8,461 nt of DNA from DASUSF01 sp036375275 (GTDB lineage Bacteria; Pseudomonadota; Alphaproteobacteria; Geminicoccales; Geminicoccaceae). Positions within the stretch are counted from its first letter, which is position 1. Every line of letters begins with the position of its first letter. A program made the translations under genes and the position numbers. Positions 1-5,688 of this stretch are shown one piece after another. The notes under the pieces were generated by a model. The model was not told the origin of the DNA. It was given only the letters and a program-made list of their open reading frames with translations, and made no database searches. Location: NCBI GenBank assembly GCA_036375275.1, contig DASUSF010000494.1:1-8461 (forward strand). Reading direction: 5' to 3'.

Positions 1-433
1 CGGCTTCCCACGGACGGTCGCCCAGGCCGAGGCGCTGGACGCGCTGCTCGCGAAGCGGGGCCTGCGGCTGGACGCCGTGATCGAGCTGCGGGTCGACGAC
101 GAGGCCCTGGTCGGACGGATCTCGGGCCGGTTCAGCTGCGCGACGTGCGGGGCGAACTACCACGACCAGTTCAACCCGCCGAAGCAGCCGGGCGTGTGCG
201 ACGTGTGCGGCGGCACCGAGTTCACGCGGCGCGCCGACGACAACGCCGAGACCGTGCGCAGCCGGCTGGAGGCGTACCACGCCCAGACGGCGCCGCTCCT
301 GCCCTACTACGCGGGGCGCGGCCTCGTGCGGACGGTCGACGGCATGGCCGACATCGACGAGGTGAGCCGGCAGATTGACGCGGCGCTGTCCGGGACCAGC
401 GTTAGCGGGAACCAGGGGCGTCCATCCGCATAA
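1..433 (+). CDS. adk: Adenylate kinase, 3' part (N-terminus outside window)
   Basis: This is the C-terminal 143 residues of adenylate kinase, the cytosolic enzyme that interconverts ATP + AMP and 2 ADP. The reading frame is already open at base 2 and ends at TAA 431-433. The visible part starts with GFPRT, the AMP-binding-side motif that follows the Walker-B-like Asp in this family. The lid domain comes next: GRISGRFSCATCGANYH, with cysteines at visible residues 46, 49, 66 and 69 in a C-X2-C-X16-C-X2-C pattern, the zinc-binding lid version. RRADDN (76-81) supplies conserved lid and phosphate-contacting Arg and Asp residues. About 70-75 N-terminal residues, including the P-loop, lie upstream if the protein has the usual length of roughly 215. 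Its place just before rpsM is the common secY-adk-rpsM order of ribosomal operons. The last residues (GTSVSGNQGRPSA) look like an unconserved tail. The identification is very secure. Confidence 0.96.
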   Translation, partial: GFPRTVAQAEALDALLAKRGLRLDAVIELRVDDEALVGRISGRFSCATCGANYHDQFNPPKQPGVCDVCGGTEFTRRADDNAETVRSRLEAYHAQTAPLLPYYAGRGLVRTVDGMADIDEVSRQIDAALSGTSVSGNQGRPSA

Positions 434-459
434 CCGCGGGGCGGCAGCGGGGGGCGGTT
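432..459 (+). other. Inverted repeat at the adk stop codon
   Basis: AACCGC (432-437) is exactly complementary to GCGGTT (454-459), giving a 6-bp stem that includes the last two bases of the adk stop. It encloses a 16-base G-rich loop. No T-run follows, so it is not a canonical terminator, and the downstream genes should be read through. It could be a weak mRNA structure between adk and rpsM or chance in G+C-rich DNA. Confidence 0.25.
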
Positions 460-481
460 CGGACGCGAGAGAGCGAGACAC

Positions 482-489
482 GGAGGAGG
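482..489 (+). promoter_or_regulatory. Strong Shine-Dalgarno site for rpsM
   Basis: GGAGGAGG lies 9 bases before the GTG at 499 and contains the full anti-16S core GGAGG. It is the best ribosome-binding site in the window. It fixes the GTG at 499 as the rpsM start, which otherwise has no nearby ATG in frame. Confidence 0.8.
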
Positions 490-498
490 GTTCGACAC

Positions 499-876
499 GT
501 GGCGCGCATCGCTGGGGTGAACATCCCCAACAACAAGCCGGTCGAGATCGGGCTGACCTACATCTTCGGTGTCGGGCGCACGACCTCGCGCAACATCCTG
601 ACCAAGCTCAACATCCCGCCGGAGCGACGGGTCAACGAGCTGAGCGACGCCGAGGTGCTGCGGCTGCGCGAGACCATCGACCGCGAGGTCCGGGTCGAGG
701 GCGATCTCAGGCGCGACGTCGCCATGAACATCAAGCGCCTGATGGACCTCGGCTGCTACCGCGGGCTGCGGCACCGCAGGGGGCTGCCGGTGCGCGGCCA
801 GCGCACCCACACCAACGCGCGCACCCGCAAGGGTCCGGCGCGCCCGATCGCGGGCAAGAAGAAGGTGAAGAAGTAG
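499..876 (+). CDS. rpsM: Small ribosomal subunit protein uS13
   Basis: Ribosomal protein S13, 125 residues, a normal bacterial length. It binds 16S rRNA in the head of the 30S subunit, contacts the 50S subunit through intersubunit bridges and reaches the P-site tRNA with its basic tail. The N-terminus MARIAGVNIPNNKPVEIGLT and the helix-two-turn-helix stretch GVGRTTSRNIL (residues 24-34) are typical. The C-terminal signature GLPVRGQRTHTNARTRKG occupies residues 95-112, followed by a Lys-rich tail (GKKKVKK). The start is GTG at 499, supported by a strong Shine-Dalgarno site. The gene is 65 bases after adk and only 3 bases before rpsK, so rpsM and rpsK are surely translated from one message. The identification is certain; nothing is unusual in the protein. 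Confidence 0.99.
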   Translation: MARIAGVNIPNNKPVEIGLTYIFGVGRTTSRNILTKLNIPPERRVNELSDAEVLRLRETIDREVRVEGDLRRDVAMNIKRLMDLGCYRGLRHRRGLPVRGQRTHTNARTRKGPARPIAGKKKVKK

Positions 877-879
877 TCG

Positions 880-1272
880 ATGGCACGGGATCCGAGCCCC
901 AGGCTCCGGCGGCGCGAGCGGAAGAACATCTCCTCCGGCGTGGCGCACGTGAGCGCGTCGTTCAACAACACCATGATCACGATCACCGACGCCCAGGGCA
1001 ACGCGATCTCCTGGTCGTCGTCGGGCAGCCAGGGCTTCAAGGGGTCGCGCAAATCGACCCCGTTCGCGGCGCAGGTCGCGGCGGAAAACGCGGCGCGCAA
1101 GGCCATGGAGCACGGCATGAAGACCCTGGAGGTCGAGGTCCGCGGTCCGGGCTCGGGCCGGGAATCCGCGCTCCGCGCGCTCCAGGCGGCCGGGTTCACG
1201 ATCACCGCGATCCGCGACGTCACCCCGATCCCGCACAACGGCTGCCGGCCGCGCAAGCGCCGGCGGGTGTGA
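880..1272 (+). CDS. rpsK: Small ribosomal subunit protein uS11
   Basis: Ribosomal protein S11, 130 residues, the normal bacterial length. It sits on the platform of the 30S subunit next to the E-site mRNA and the 690 loop of 16S rRNA. Diagnostic stretches are SASFNNTMITITDAQGN (residues 25-41), the signature VRGPGSGRESALRAL (87-101) and the highly basic end DVTPIPHNGCRPRKRRRV (113-130). The start is ATG at 880, 3 bases after the rpsM stop, with GAAGGTGAAGAAG-type purine-rich sequence inside the end of rpsM acting as the ribosome-binding region. In enterobacteria rpsD (S4) follows rpsK. Here rpoA follows directly after a structured 97-base spacer, as is usual in alphaproteobacteria. The identification is certain. 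Confidence 0.99.
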   Translation: MARDPSPRLRRRERKNISSGVAHVSASFNNTMITITDAQGNAISWSSSGSQGFKGSRKSTPFAAQVAAENAARKAMEHGMKTLEVEVRGPGSGRESALRALQAAGFTITAIRDVTPIPHNGCRPRKRRRV

Positions 1273-1275
1273 CGG

Positions 1276-1299
1276 GCCGCCTGCGGACGCGCGGGCGGC
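1276..1299 (+). promoter_or_regulatory. Strong hairpin just after rpsK
   Basis: GCCGCCTGCG (1276-1285) can pair with CGCGGGCGGC (1290-1299) across a GACG tetraloop. This gives ten consecutive pairs, nine Watson-Crick and one T-G wobble. The stem begins 3 bases after the rpsK stop codon. No T-run follows (next bases AGCTACCACC), so it is not a classic intrinsic terminator. It could stabilise the 3' end of the rpsM-rpsK message, be an RNase processing site, bind a ribosomal protein, or partially attenuate transcription into rpoA. The pairing is directly visible; the function is inferred. Confidence 0.5.
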
Positions 1300-1314
1300 A
1301 GCTACCACCACGAC

Positions 1315-1340
1315 GGCCCGGACCGAGCCGCGTTCGGGCC
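1315..1340 (+). promoter_or_regulatory. Second hairpin in rpoA leader
   Basis: GGCCCGGAC (1315-1323) pairs with GTTCGGGCC (1332-1340): nine pairs including one G-T wobble, with an 8-base loop. It lies 15 bases after the first hairpin and 29 bases before the rpoA GTG. There is no T-run after it. Together with the first hairpin it makes most of the spacer structured, which suggests a leader with a regulatory or processing role, though a role has not been shown. Confidence 0.45.
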
Positions 1341-1344
1341 CGAT

Positions 1345-1354
1345 CTCTCGAGAG
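1345..1354 (+). other. 10-base palindrome upstream of rpoA
   Basis: CTCTCGAGAG is a perfect palindrome 15 bases before the rpoA start, directly after the second hairpin. It could be a dimeric-protein operator half-site pair or simply part of the structured leader. The rpoA ribosome-binding site GAGGA (1357-1361) follows within 3 bases, so any binding or folding here could affect rpoA translation. Confidence 0.3.
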
Positions 1355-1369
1355 TCGAGGACGACCCCT

Positions 1370-2383
1370 GTGATTCAGCGCAACTGGAAAGAATTGATCA
1401 AGCCGCCCAAGCTCGAGGTGATTCCGGGCGGGCGGCCGGATCGTGAAGCGACCCTGATCGCCGAGCCGCTCGAGCGCGGCTTCGGCGTCACCCTCGGCAA
1501 CGCGCTGCGGCGAATCCTGCTCTCGGCGCTGCAGGGATCCGCGATCACCGCGGCGCAGATCGACGGCGTGCTGCACGAGTTCTCGACCATCCCCGGGGTG
1601 CGCGAGGATGTCACCGACATCGTGCTCAACCTGAAGGCGCTCGCGATCCGCTCGCACAGCGACACGCCGAAGCGGATGTACCTGAAGGTCCGCGGCCCCG
1701 CCGTGGTCACCGCCGGGATGATCGAGGTCGGCCACGACGTCGAGATCATGGATCCGGGACACGTGATCTGCCATCTCGACCAGGACGCCGAGCTCAGCAT
1801 CGAGATGACCGTGCGCACCGGGCGCGGCTACGTGCCGGCGGCGTACAACAAGTCGGAGGACGCGCCGATCGGTCTGGTCGCGATCGATGCGATCTACAGC
1901 CCGGTGCGCAAGGTGGCGTATCGCGTCGACAACGCCCGGGTCGGCCAGGTGACCGACTACGACCGGCTGACGCTCCAGGTCGAGACCGACGGCTCGGTGA
2001 CCCCGGACGACGCGGTGGCGCTGGCGGCGCGGATTCTGCAGGACCAGCTCCAGCTGTTCATCAACTTCGACGAGCCGCGCGCGGCCTCGGCCGAGTCCAA
2101 GCCGGAGCTGCCCTTCAACCCGCACCTCCTGCGCAAGGTCGACGAGCTCGAGCTCTCGGTGCGCTCGGCCAACTGCCTGAAGAACGACAACATCGTCTAC
2201 ATCGGCGACCTCGTGCAGAAGACCGAGGGCGAGATGCTCCGGACCCCGAACTTCGGCCGGAAGTCGCTCAACGAGATCAAGGAGGTGCTCTCGCAGATGG
2301 GTCTCGGCCTCGGCATGGAGGTGCCGGGCTGGCCGCCGGACAACATCGAGGAGCTCGCGCGCAAGATCGAGGAGCCGTACTGA
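1370..2383 (+). CDS. rpoA: DNA-directed RNA polymerase subunit alpha
   Basis: Alpha subunit of RNA polymerase, 337 residues, typical for alphaproteobacteria. Its N-terminal domain dimerises and nucleates core enzyme assembly; the C-terminal domain binds UP-element DNA and activators. The N-terminal domain carries RGFGVTLGNALRRILLSAL (36-54) and DGVLHEFSTIPGVREDVTDI (65-84). A linker around 235-250 leads to the C-terminal domain. There the DNA-binding determinant is intact with the same numbering as E. coli: R265, N268, C269, K271 (RSANCLK), then G296, K298 and S299 (NFGRKSL). The start is GTG at 1370 with GAGGA 8 bases upstream, and the beginning MIQRNWKELIKP matches alphaproteobacterial alpha subunits. 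The gene lies between rpsK and rplQ. A structured spacer precedes it, so its expression may be partly separated from the ribosomal genes. The identification is certain. Confidence 0.99.
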   Translation: MIQRNWKELIKPPKLEVIPGGRPDREATLIAEPLERGFGVTLGNALRRILLSALQGSAITAAQIDGVLHEFSTIPGVREDVTDIVLNLKALAIRSHSDTPKRMYLKVRGPAVVTAGMIEVGHDVEIMDPGHVICHLDQDAELSIEMTVRTGRGYVPAAYNKSEDAPIGLVAIDAIYSPVRKVAYRVDNARVGQVTDYDRLTLQVETDGSVTPDDAVALAARILQDQLQLFINFDEPRAASAESKPELPFNPHLLRKVDELELSVRSANCLKNDNIVYIGDLVQKTEGEMLRTPNFGRKSLNEIKEVLSQMGLGLGMEVPGWPPDNIEELARKIEEPY

Positions 2384-2404
2384 GGCGGCGCCCAGAGGTA
2401 GCTT

Positions 2405-2415
2405 GAGGGAAGAGG
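2405..2415 (+). promoter_or_regulatory. Ribosome-binding region of rplQ
   Basis: GAGGGAAGAGG is a purine run ending 3 bases before the rplQ ATG, with GAGGGA at a spacing of 8. It lies in the 35-base rpoA-rplQ gap. That gap holds no other visible signal, which supports co-transcription of the two genes. Confidence 0.6.
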
Positions 2416-2418
2416 TCG

Positions 2419-2850
2419 ATGCGCCATCGCAAGCACGGTCGGAAGCTGAACCGGACCTGGAGCCATCGCCAGGCGATGTTCGCGAACATGGCCATGGCGT
2501 TGGTCAAGCACGAGCAGATCACGACGACGCTGCCCAAGGCCAAGGAGCTGCGGCCGATCGTCGAGAAGCTCGTCACCCTGGCGCGGCGGGGCGACCTCCA
2601 CGCGCGGCGGCTGCTGATCGCGAAGACCCGCGACCAGGCGACGGCGGCGAAGCTGATCGACGTGCTCGGGCCGCGCTACGCCGAGCGCGCCGGCGGCTAC
2701 ACCCGGGTGCTCAAGGCCGGCTTCCGGTACGGCGACAACGCGCCGATGGCGGTGATCGAGTTCGTCGAGCGGGACCTGGCGGCGAAGGGGCAGGATTCGG
2801 GCCCCCGGCCCGAGGCCGGCGGGGACGAGGCCGAAGCGCAGGCGGCCTGA
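2419..2850 (+). CDS. rplQ: Large ribosomal subunit protein bL17
   Basis: Ribosomal protein L17, 143 residues, a protein of the 50S subunit near the exit-tunnel side and the last gene of the alpha operon. The N-terminus MRHRKHGRKLNRTWSHRQAM is the family signature. LPKAKELRPIVEKLVTLARR (38-57) and YTRVLKAGFRYGDNAPMAVI (94-113) complete the fold. The conserved domain ends near residue 118. The rest (AAKGQDSGPRPEAGGDEAEA and onward) is an acidic, Ala/Gly-rich tail of the sort common in alphaproteobacterial L17 and is probably disordered. The start is ATG at 2419 with a good ribosome-binding region, 35 bases after rpoA. The next gene begins about 20-95 bases further on, depending on its true start. 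The identification is certain. Confidence 0.99.
   Translation: MRHRKHGRKLNRTWSHRQAMFANMAMALVKHEQITTTLPKAKELRPIVEKLVTLARRGDLHARRLLIAKTRDQATAAKLIDVLGPRYAERAGGYTRVLKAGFRYGDNAPMAVIEFVERDLAAKGQDSGPRPEAGGDEAEAQAA
2796..2814 (+). other. GC-rich triloop hairpin in the 3' end of rplQ
   Basis: CGGGCC (2798-2803) and GGCCCG (2807-2812) form a 6-bp stem with a CCC loop. It can be extended outward by T2797-A2813 and a T2796-G2814 wobble. It sits inside the region encoding the unconserved rplQ tail, about 35 bases before the stop, with no T-run after it. It may only reflect G+C-rich sequence, or may protect or define the 3' end of the ribosomal message. Confidence 0.3.
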
Positions 2851-2866
2851 TCCACGGGGGCGGGCG

Positions 2867-2876
2867 ACGACGTCGT
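2867..2876 (+). other. 10-base palindrome between rplQ and the protease gene
   Basis: ACGACGTCGT is a perfect palindrome 17 bases after the rplQ stop and 69 bases before the GTG used for the protease gene. It overlaps the region where the protease's signal sequence would have to start. No -10/-35 elements can be recognised around it. It could be an operator, but the length is too short for confidence. Confidence 0.2.
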
Positions 2877-2878
2877 TC

Positions 2879-2962
2879 AAGGGTTCATCCGGCGCGCGCG
2901 GCCGGCGGGGTCTGGTCGCGGCCCTGATCGCGACGACCATCGCCGTGCTGGCCGCGGGGTGC
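2879..2962 (+). other. Unannotated N-terminal signal sequence of the protease
   Basis: Read in the protease frame, 2879-2962 gives KGSSGARGRRG, then LVAALIATTIAVLAA, then GCQ. That is a basic n-region, a hydrophobic core and a lipobox-like LAAGC with Gln at +2. The frame is open from the codon at 2756 but has no ATG, GTG or TTG before 2945. Non-standard candidates in frame are ACG at 2867 or 2870 (with a G-run about 6-9 bases upstream), ATT at 2795, and CTG at 2912 or 2924. Without this segment the protease would have no export signal. The reading frame is seen directly; that it is translated is inferred. Confidence 0.6.
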
Positions 2963-4318
2963 CAGGCCGGGCGGGCGGAGCAGCCGGTCGAGCGGGCGCC
3001 CGCCGACCGGGCCGAGATCAAGCTCAGCTTCGCGCCGGTGGTGCGTGCGGCGGCGCCGGCGGTGGTCAACATCCATTCCCGCGCCCGGCAGGTGCGCTCG
3101 CCGCTCGGCGAGGTGTTCCGGGACCCCTTCTTCCGCCGCTTCTTCGGCGGCGCGCCCGACGACCGCCCGCGCGAGAACTCGCTCGGCTCCGGCGTGATCG
3201 TCCGGCCGGACGGCCTCATCGTCACCAACCACCACGTCGTCGAGAGCGCCGACGAGATCATGGTGGTGCTCGCCGACCGGCGGGTCTTCGAGGCCGAGGT
3301 CCTGGCGATGGACGAGCCGTCCGATCTCGCGCTGCTCGACATCGACGTCGGTCAGGAGGCGTTGCCGAGCGTGCCGTTCGGCGATCCCGACGCGATGCAG
3401 GTCGGCGACCTGGTGCTCGCGATCGGCAACCCCTTCGGCATTGGCCAGACGGTCACCAGCGGGATCGTCTCGGCTCTGGGGCGGAGCGCGCCGTCGCTGC
3501 GCGCGGCGGCCTCCTTCATCCAGACCGACGCCGCGATCAACCCTGGCAACTCGGGCGGTGCCCTGGTCGATCTCGACGGCCGGCTGGTCGGCATCAACAC
3601 CGCGATCTACACCCGCACGGGCGGCTCGATCGGGATCGGCTTCGCCATTCCCGTGAACCTGGTCGAGGCGCTGATCCGGTCGATCGAGGAGGGCGAGGAT
3701 CACCTCGAGCGCGGCTGGTTCGGCGCCCGGCTGCGGCCGGTGTCGCCCGAGATCGCGGAAGCGCTCGAAATGGACCGCCCGGTCGGCCTGCTGATCGAGG
3801 AGTTGTACCCGGGCGGCCCGGCCGAGCGCGCGGGCCTCCGGCGCGGCGACGTGGTCATGCGGTTCGACGGCTTCGACCTGTTCGACGAGCGGGCGCTGGA
3901 GTTCCGGCTCGCGGTGGCGCCGCTCGGCAGCCGGACGCCGCTCGACGTCTGGCGGAACGGCGGCGAGCGCGAGCTGGCGTTCGAGGTCGAGGCGCCGCCG
4001 CTCGATCCGCCGCCCGACCCGACCACGCTCAGCGGCCGGCACCCTCTCGCCGGCGCCACGGTCGCCAACCTCTCGCCGGCCTTCAACCAGGAGGTCCAGA
4101 TCGACCTGTTCGCGCGCGGCGTGATCGTGGTCGGCCTCGACCCCGGCGCGCCGGCCGCCCGGATCGGGCTCCGTCGCGGCGACCGTCTCGTCCGGCTGAA
4201 CGACGTCGAGGTCGAGACGGTCGATCAGCTCGAGGACGCGGTCCGTCGCGCCCGTCCGCCCTGGCAGGTCGAGATCGAGCGCGGCCAGCGGCGGCTCGAG
4301 GTCCGGGTCGCGGGATGA
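2945..4318 (+). CDS. Do/HtrA-family serine protease with two PDZ domains (DegP/DegQ-like)
   Basis: An envelope-located trypsin-like endopeptidase of the HtrA (Do) family, which degrades or refolds misfolded periplasmic proteins. From the GTG at 2945 it is 457 residues. The protease domain spans about 28-250. The triad is visible: His97 in TNHHVV, Asp127 in EPSDLALL and Ser203 in NPGNSGGAL. PDZ1 (about 257-350) has RAGLRRGDVV; PDZ2 (about 367-455) has IGLRRGDRLVRLNDVEV. A proline-rich linker (APPLDPPPDPTT) joins them. The short DPFFRRFFGG stretch near the N-terminus is DegQ-like, without a long loop. The GTG is the only canonical start that keeps the whole catalytic domain, but it begins inside MLAAGC. 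In-frame sequence upstream encodes Arg-rich then hydrophobic residues (RRGLVAALIATTIAVLAAGC) resembling a lipoprotein signal, so the true start is probably upstream, at about 2795-2879, on a non-canonical or miscalled codon. The gene ends in a 4-base overlap with rarA. The family call is certain; the start is not. Confidence 0.93.
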   Translation: MLAAGCQAGRAEQPVERAPADRAEIKLSFAPVVRAAAPAVVNIHSRARQVRSPLGEVFRDPFFRRFFGGAPDDRPRENSLGSGVIVRPDGLIVTNHHVVESADEIMVVLADRRVFEAEVLAMDEPSDLALLDIDVGQEALPSVPFGDPDAMQVGDLVLAIGNPFGIGQTVTSGIVSALGRSAPSLRAAASFIQTDAAINPGNSGGALVDLDGRLVGINTAIYTRTGGSIGIGFAIPVNLVEALIRSIEEGEDHLERGWFGARLRPVSPEIAEALEMDRPVGLLIEELYPGGPAERAGLRRGDVVMRFDGFDLFDERALEFRLAVAPLGSRTPLDVWRNGGERELAFEVEAPPLDPPPDPTTLSGRHPLAGATVANLSPAFNQEVQIDLFARGVIVVGLDPGAPAARIGLRRGDRLVRLNDVEVETVDQLEDAVRRARPPWQVEIERGQRRLEVRVAG

Positions 4319-5688
4319 GCGACCTGTTCGACAGCCAGCCGCGCGGGGACCAGGGGACCACCCGGGCCGGGCGGCCGCTCGCCGACCGCCTGCGGCCGGA
4401 CCGCCTCGAGGACCTGGTCGGCCAGCAGCACCTGTTCGCCGACGGCGCGCCGCTCGGCCGGATGCTCGCCCGGCACCGCCTGAGCTCCATCATCCTCTGG
4501 GGACCGCCGGGCACCGGCAAGACCACGCTCGCGCGCCTGCTCGCGCGTGCGGTTGGCGCGCCCCTGACCGCGCTCTCCGCGGTCATGGCGGGCGTCGCCG
4601 ACCTCCGCAAGGTGTACGAGGAGGCGAGGAAGCGGCAGCGCGCCGGCGACGTCACGCTCCTGTTCATCGACGAGATCCACCGCTTCAACCGGGCGCAGCA
4701 GGACGGCCTGCTCGCCCAGGTCGAGGACGGCACCGTGATCCTGATCGGCGCGACCACGGAGAACCCGTCGTTCGCGCTGACCGCGGCGCTCATGTCGCGC
4801 TGCCAGGTCCTGGTCCTCAACCGGCTCGACGCCACGGCGCTCACGGTCCTGATCGAGCGCGCGGAGCAGGCGATCGGCCATCCGCTGCCGCTCGCTCCGG
4901 CGGCGCGGGATCGCCTGGTCGAGCTCGCCGACGGCGACGGCCGCTACCTCCTGAACCTCGTCGAGAACCTGGCCGATCTGCCGGCCGAGCCGCACCTCGA
5001 TCCGGCGGCGCTGGCGGCGGTGCTGCAGCGGCGGATGCCGGTCTACGACCGCCAGCAGGAGGCCCACTACAACCTGATCAGCGCGCTGCACAAGTCGGTC
5101 CGGGGCTCGGATCCGGATGCCACGCTCTACTGGCTCGCGCGCATGCTCGCGGGCGGCGAGGACCCGCGCTACATCGCGCGCCGCCTGGTCCGGATGGCGA
5201 GCGAGGACATCGGGCTCGCCGACCCCGCGGCGCTGCCGCTCGCGATCGCCGCGAGCCAGGCCTACGAGCAGCTCGGCAGCCCGGAGGGCGAGCTGGCGCT
5301 CGCCGAGTGCGCGGTCCACCTCGCGGTCGCGCCCAAGTCCAACGCGGTCTACAAGGCCTTCGGCGCCGCGACGCGCGCGGCCCGCGAGCACGGCTCGCTG
5401 ATGCCGCCGGCGCACATCCTGAACGCCCCGACCCGGTTGATGAAGGACCTCGGCTACGGCAAGGGCTACGCCTACGACCACGACGCGCCGGGGCGGTTCT
5501 CCGGGCAGAACTACTTCCCCGACGGCATGGACCGGCCGACGTTCTACGAGCCGGCAGGGGAGGGCGCCGAAGCCGCAATCCGCGAGCGGCTCGAGGCGTT
5601 CCGCGCGCTCCGCCGCCGGCGGCCGCGGGGTGGCGCCGGGGACGCGGCGGGGGATGCGGCCCGGGACGAGGCCAGGGACGAGGCATGA
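4315..5688 (+). CDS. rarA: Replication-associated recombination protein RarA (MgsA/Mgs1/WRNIP1 family AAA+ ATPase)
   Basis: A cytosolic AAA+ ATPase related to clamp loaders. It acts on stalled replication forks and single-stranded DNA ends with SSB. It is 457 residues from ATG 4315. A short tail MSDLFDSQ is followed by PLADRLRPDRLEDLVGQQHL (21-40). Walker A is GPPGTGKT (63-70), Walker B LLFIDEIHRFN (115-125), sensor 1 IGATTENPSF (144-153) and the probable arginine finger R162 in MSRC. The C-terminal tetramerisation region has YDRQQEAHYNLISALHKS (244-261), GEDPRYIARRL (281-291), ASEDIGLADP (295-304) and NAPTRLMKDLGYGKGYAY (370-387). The gene overlaps the protease stop and the rluC start by 4 bases each (ATGA). 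The last about 20 residues are an unconserved (GDAA)2(RDEA)2 tail encoded by 12-base tandem repeats. The frame is also open upstream through the protease gene, but that is out-of-frame shadow, not a fusion. Very secure. Confidence 0.97.
   Translation: MSDLFDSQPRGDQGTTRAGRPLADRLRPDRLEDLVGQQHLFADGAPLGRMLARHRLSSIILWGPPGTGKTTLARLLARAVGAPLTALSAVMAGVADLRKVYEEARKRQRAGDVTLLFIDEIHRFNRAQQDGLLAQVEDGTVILIGATTENPSFALTAALMSRCQVLVLNRLDATALTVLIERAEQAIGHPLPLAPAARDRLVELADGDGRYLLNLVENLADLPAEPHLDPAALAAVLQRRMPVYDRQQEAHYNLISALHKSVRGSDPDATLYWLARMLAGGEDPRYIARRLVRMASEDIGLADPAALPLAIAASQAYEQLGSPEGELALAECAVHLAVAPKSNAVYKAFGAATRAAREHGSLMPPAHILNAPTRLMKDLGYGKGYAYDHDAPGRFSGQNYFPDGMDRPTFYEPAGEGAEAAIRERLEAFRALRRRRPRGGAGDAAGDAARDEARDEA
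5638..5685 (+). repeat. Four 12-base tandem repeats at the rarA/rluC junction
   Basis: Units: GGGGACGCGGCG (5638-5649), GGGGATGCGGCC (5650-5661), CGGGACGAGGCC (5662-5673) and AGGGACGAGGCA (5674-5685). They are codon-aligned with rarA and encode GDAA, GDAA, RDEA, RDEA. CGGGGTGGCGCC (5626-5637, encoding RGGA) may be a fifth, decayed unit. The last unit contains AGGGA, the likely rluC ribosome-binding site 6 bases from its ATG, and its final A is the first base of that ATG. The array looks like slippage or duplication of a short segment. Confidence 0.75.

Noticed and set aside
438..457. G-quadruplex-like G-runs between adk and rpsM
   Set aside because: The G-tracts are uneven (mostly pairs plus a few longer runs), and such runs are frequent in DNA of this composition. 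There is no basis for a specific call.
307..1311. A 334-codon minus-strand open frame across adk, rpsM and rpsK
   Set aside because: It lies entirely opposite certain genes and its product is low-complexity Arg/Ala/Val/Pro-rich, so it is a shadow.
1276..1340. Intrinsic transcription terminator between rpsK and rpoA
   Set aside because: Both hairpins are strong, but neither is followed by a T-run, and rpoA-rplQ normally share the upstream transcript. They are better treated as possible leader or processing structures.
1273..1369. A missing or degraded rpsD (S4) gene
   Set aside because: The 97-base spacer is far too short and contains no S4 remnants. Absence of rpsD at this place is normal in alphaproteobacteria.
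2885..4042. Long minus-strand open frames opposite the protease and rarA genes (385 codons here, 418 codons at 4225-5481)
   Set aside because: They are antisense to well-supported genes, are dominated by Arg, Asp, Glu, Val and Ala as expected from complementary codon bias, and show no recognisable motif.
2959..5688. A 909-codon open frame that would fuse the protease region with RarA
   Set aside because: The first 452 codons read the protease gene out of frame and give Arg/Ala/Pro/Gly-rich nonsense. RarA homology begins exactly at ATG 4315 with its own family N-terminus, so this is a shadow frame typical of G+C-rich DNA.
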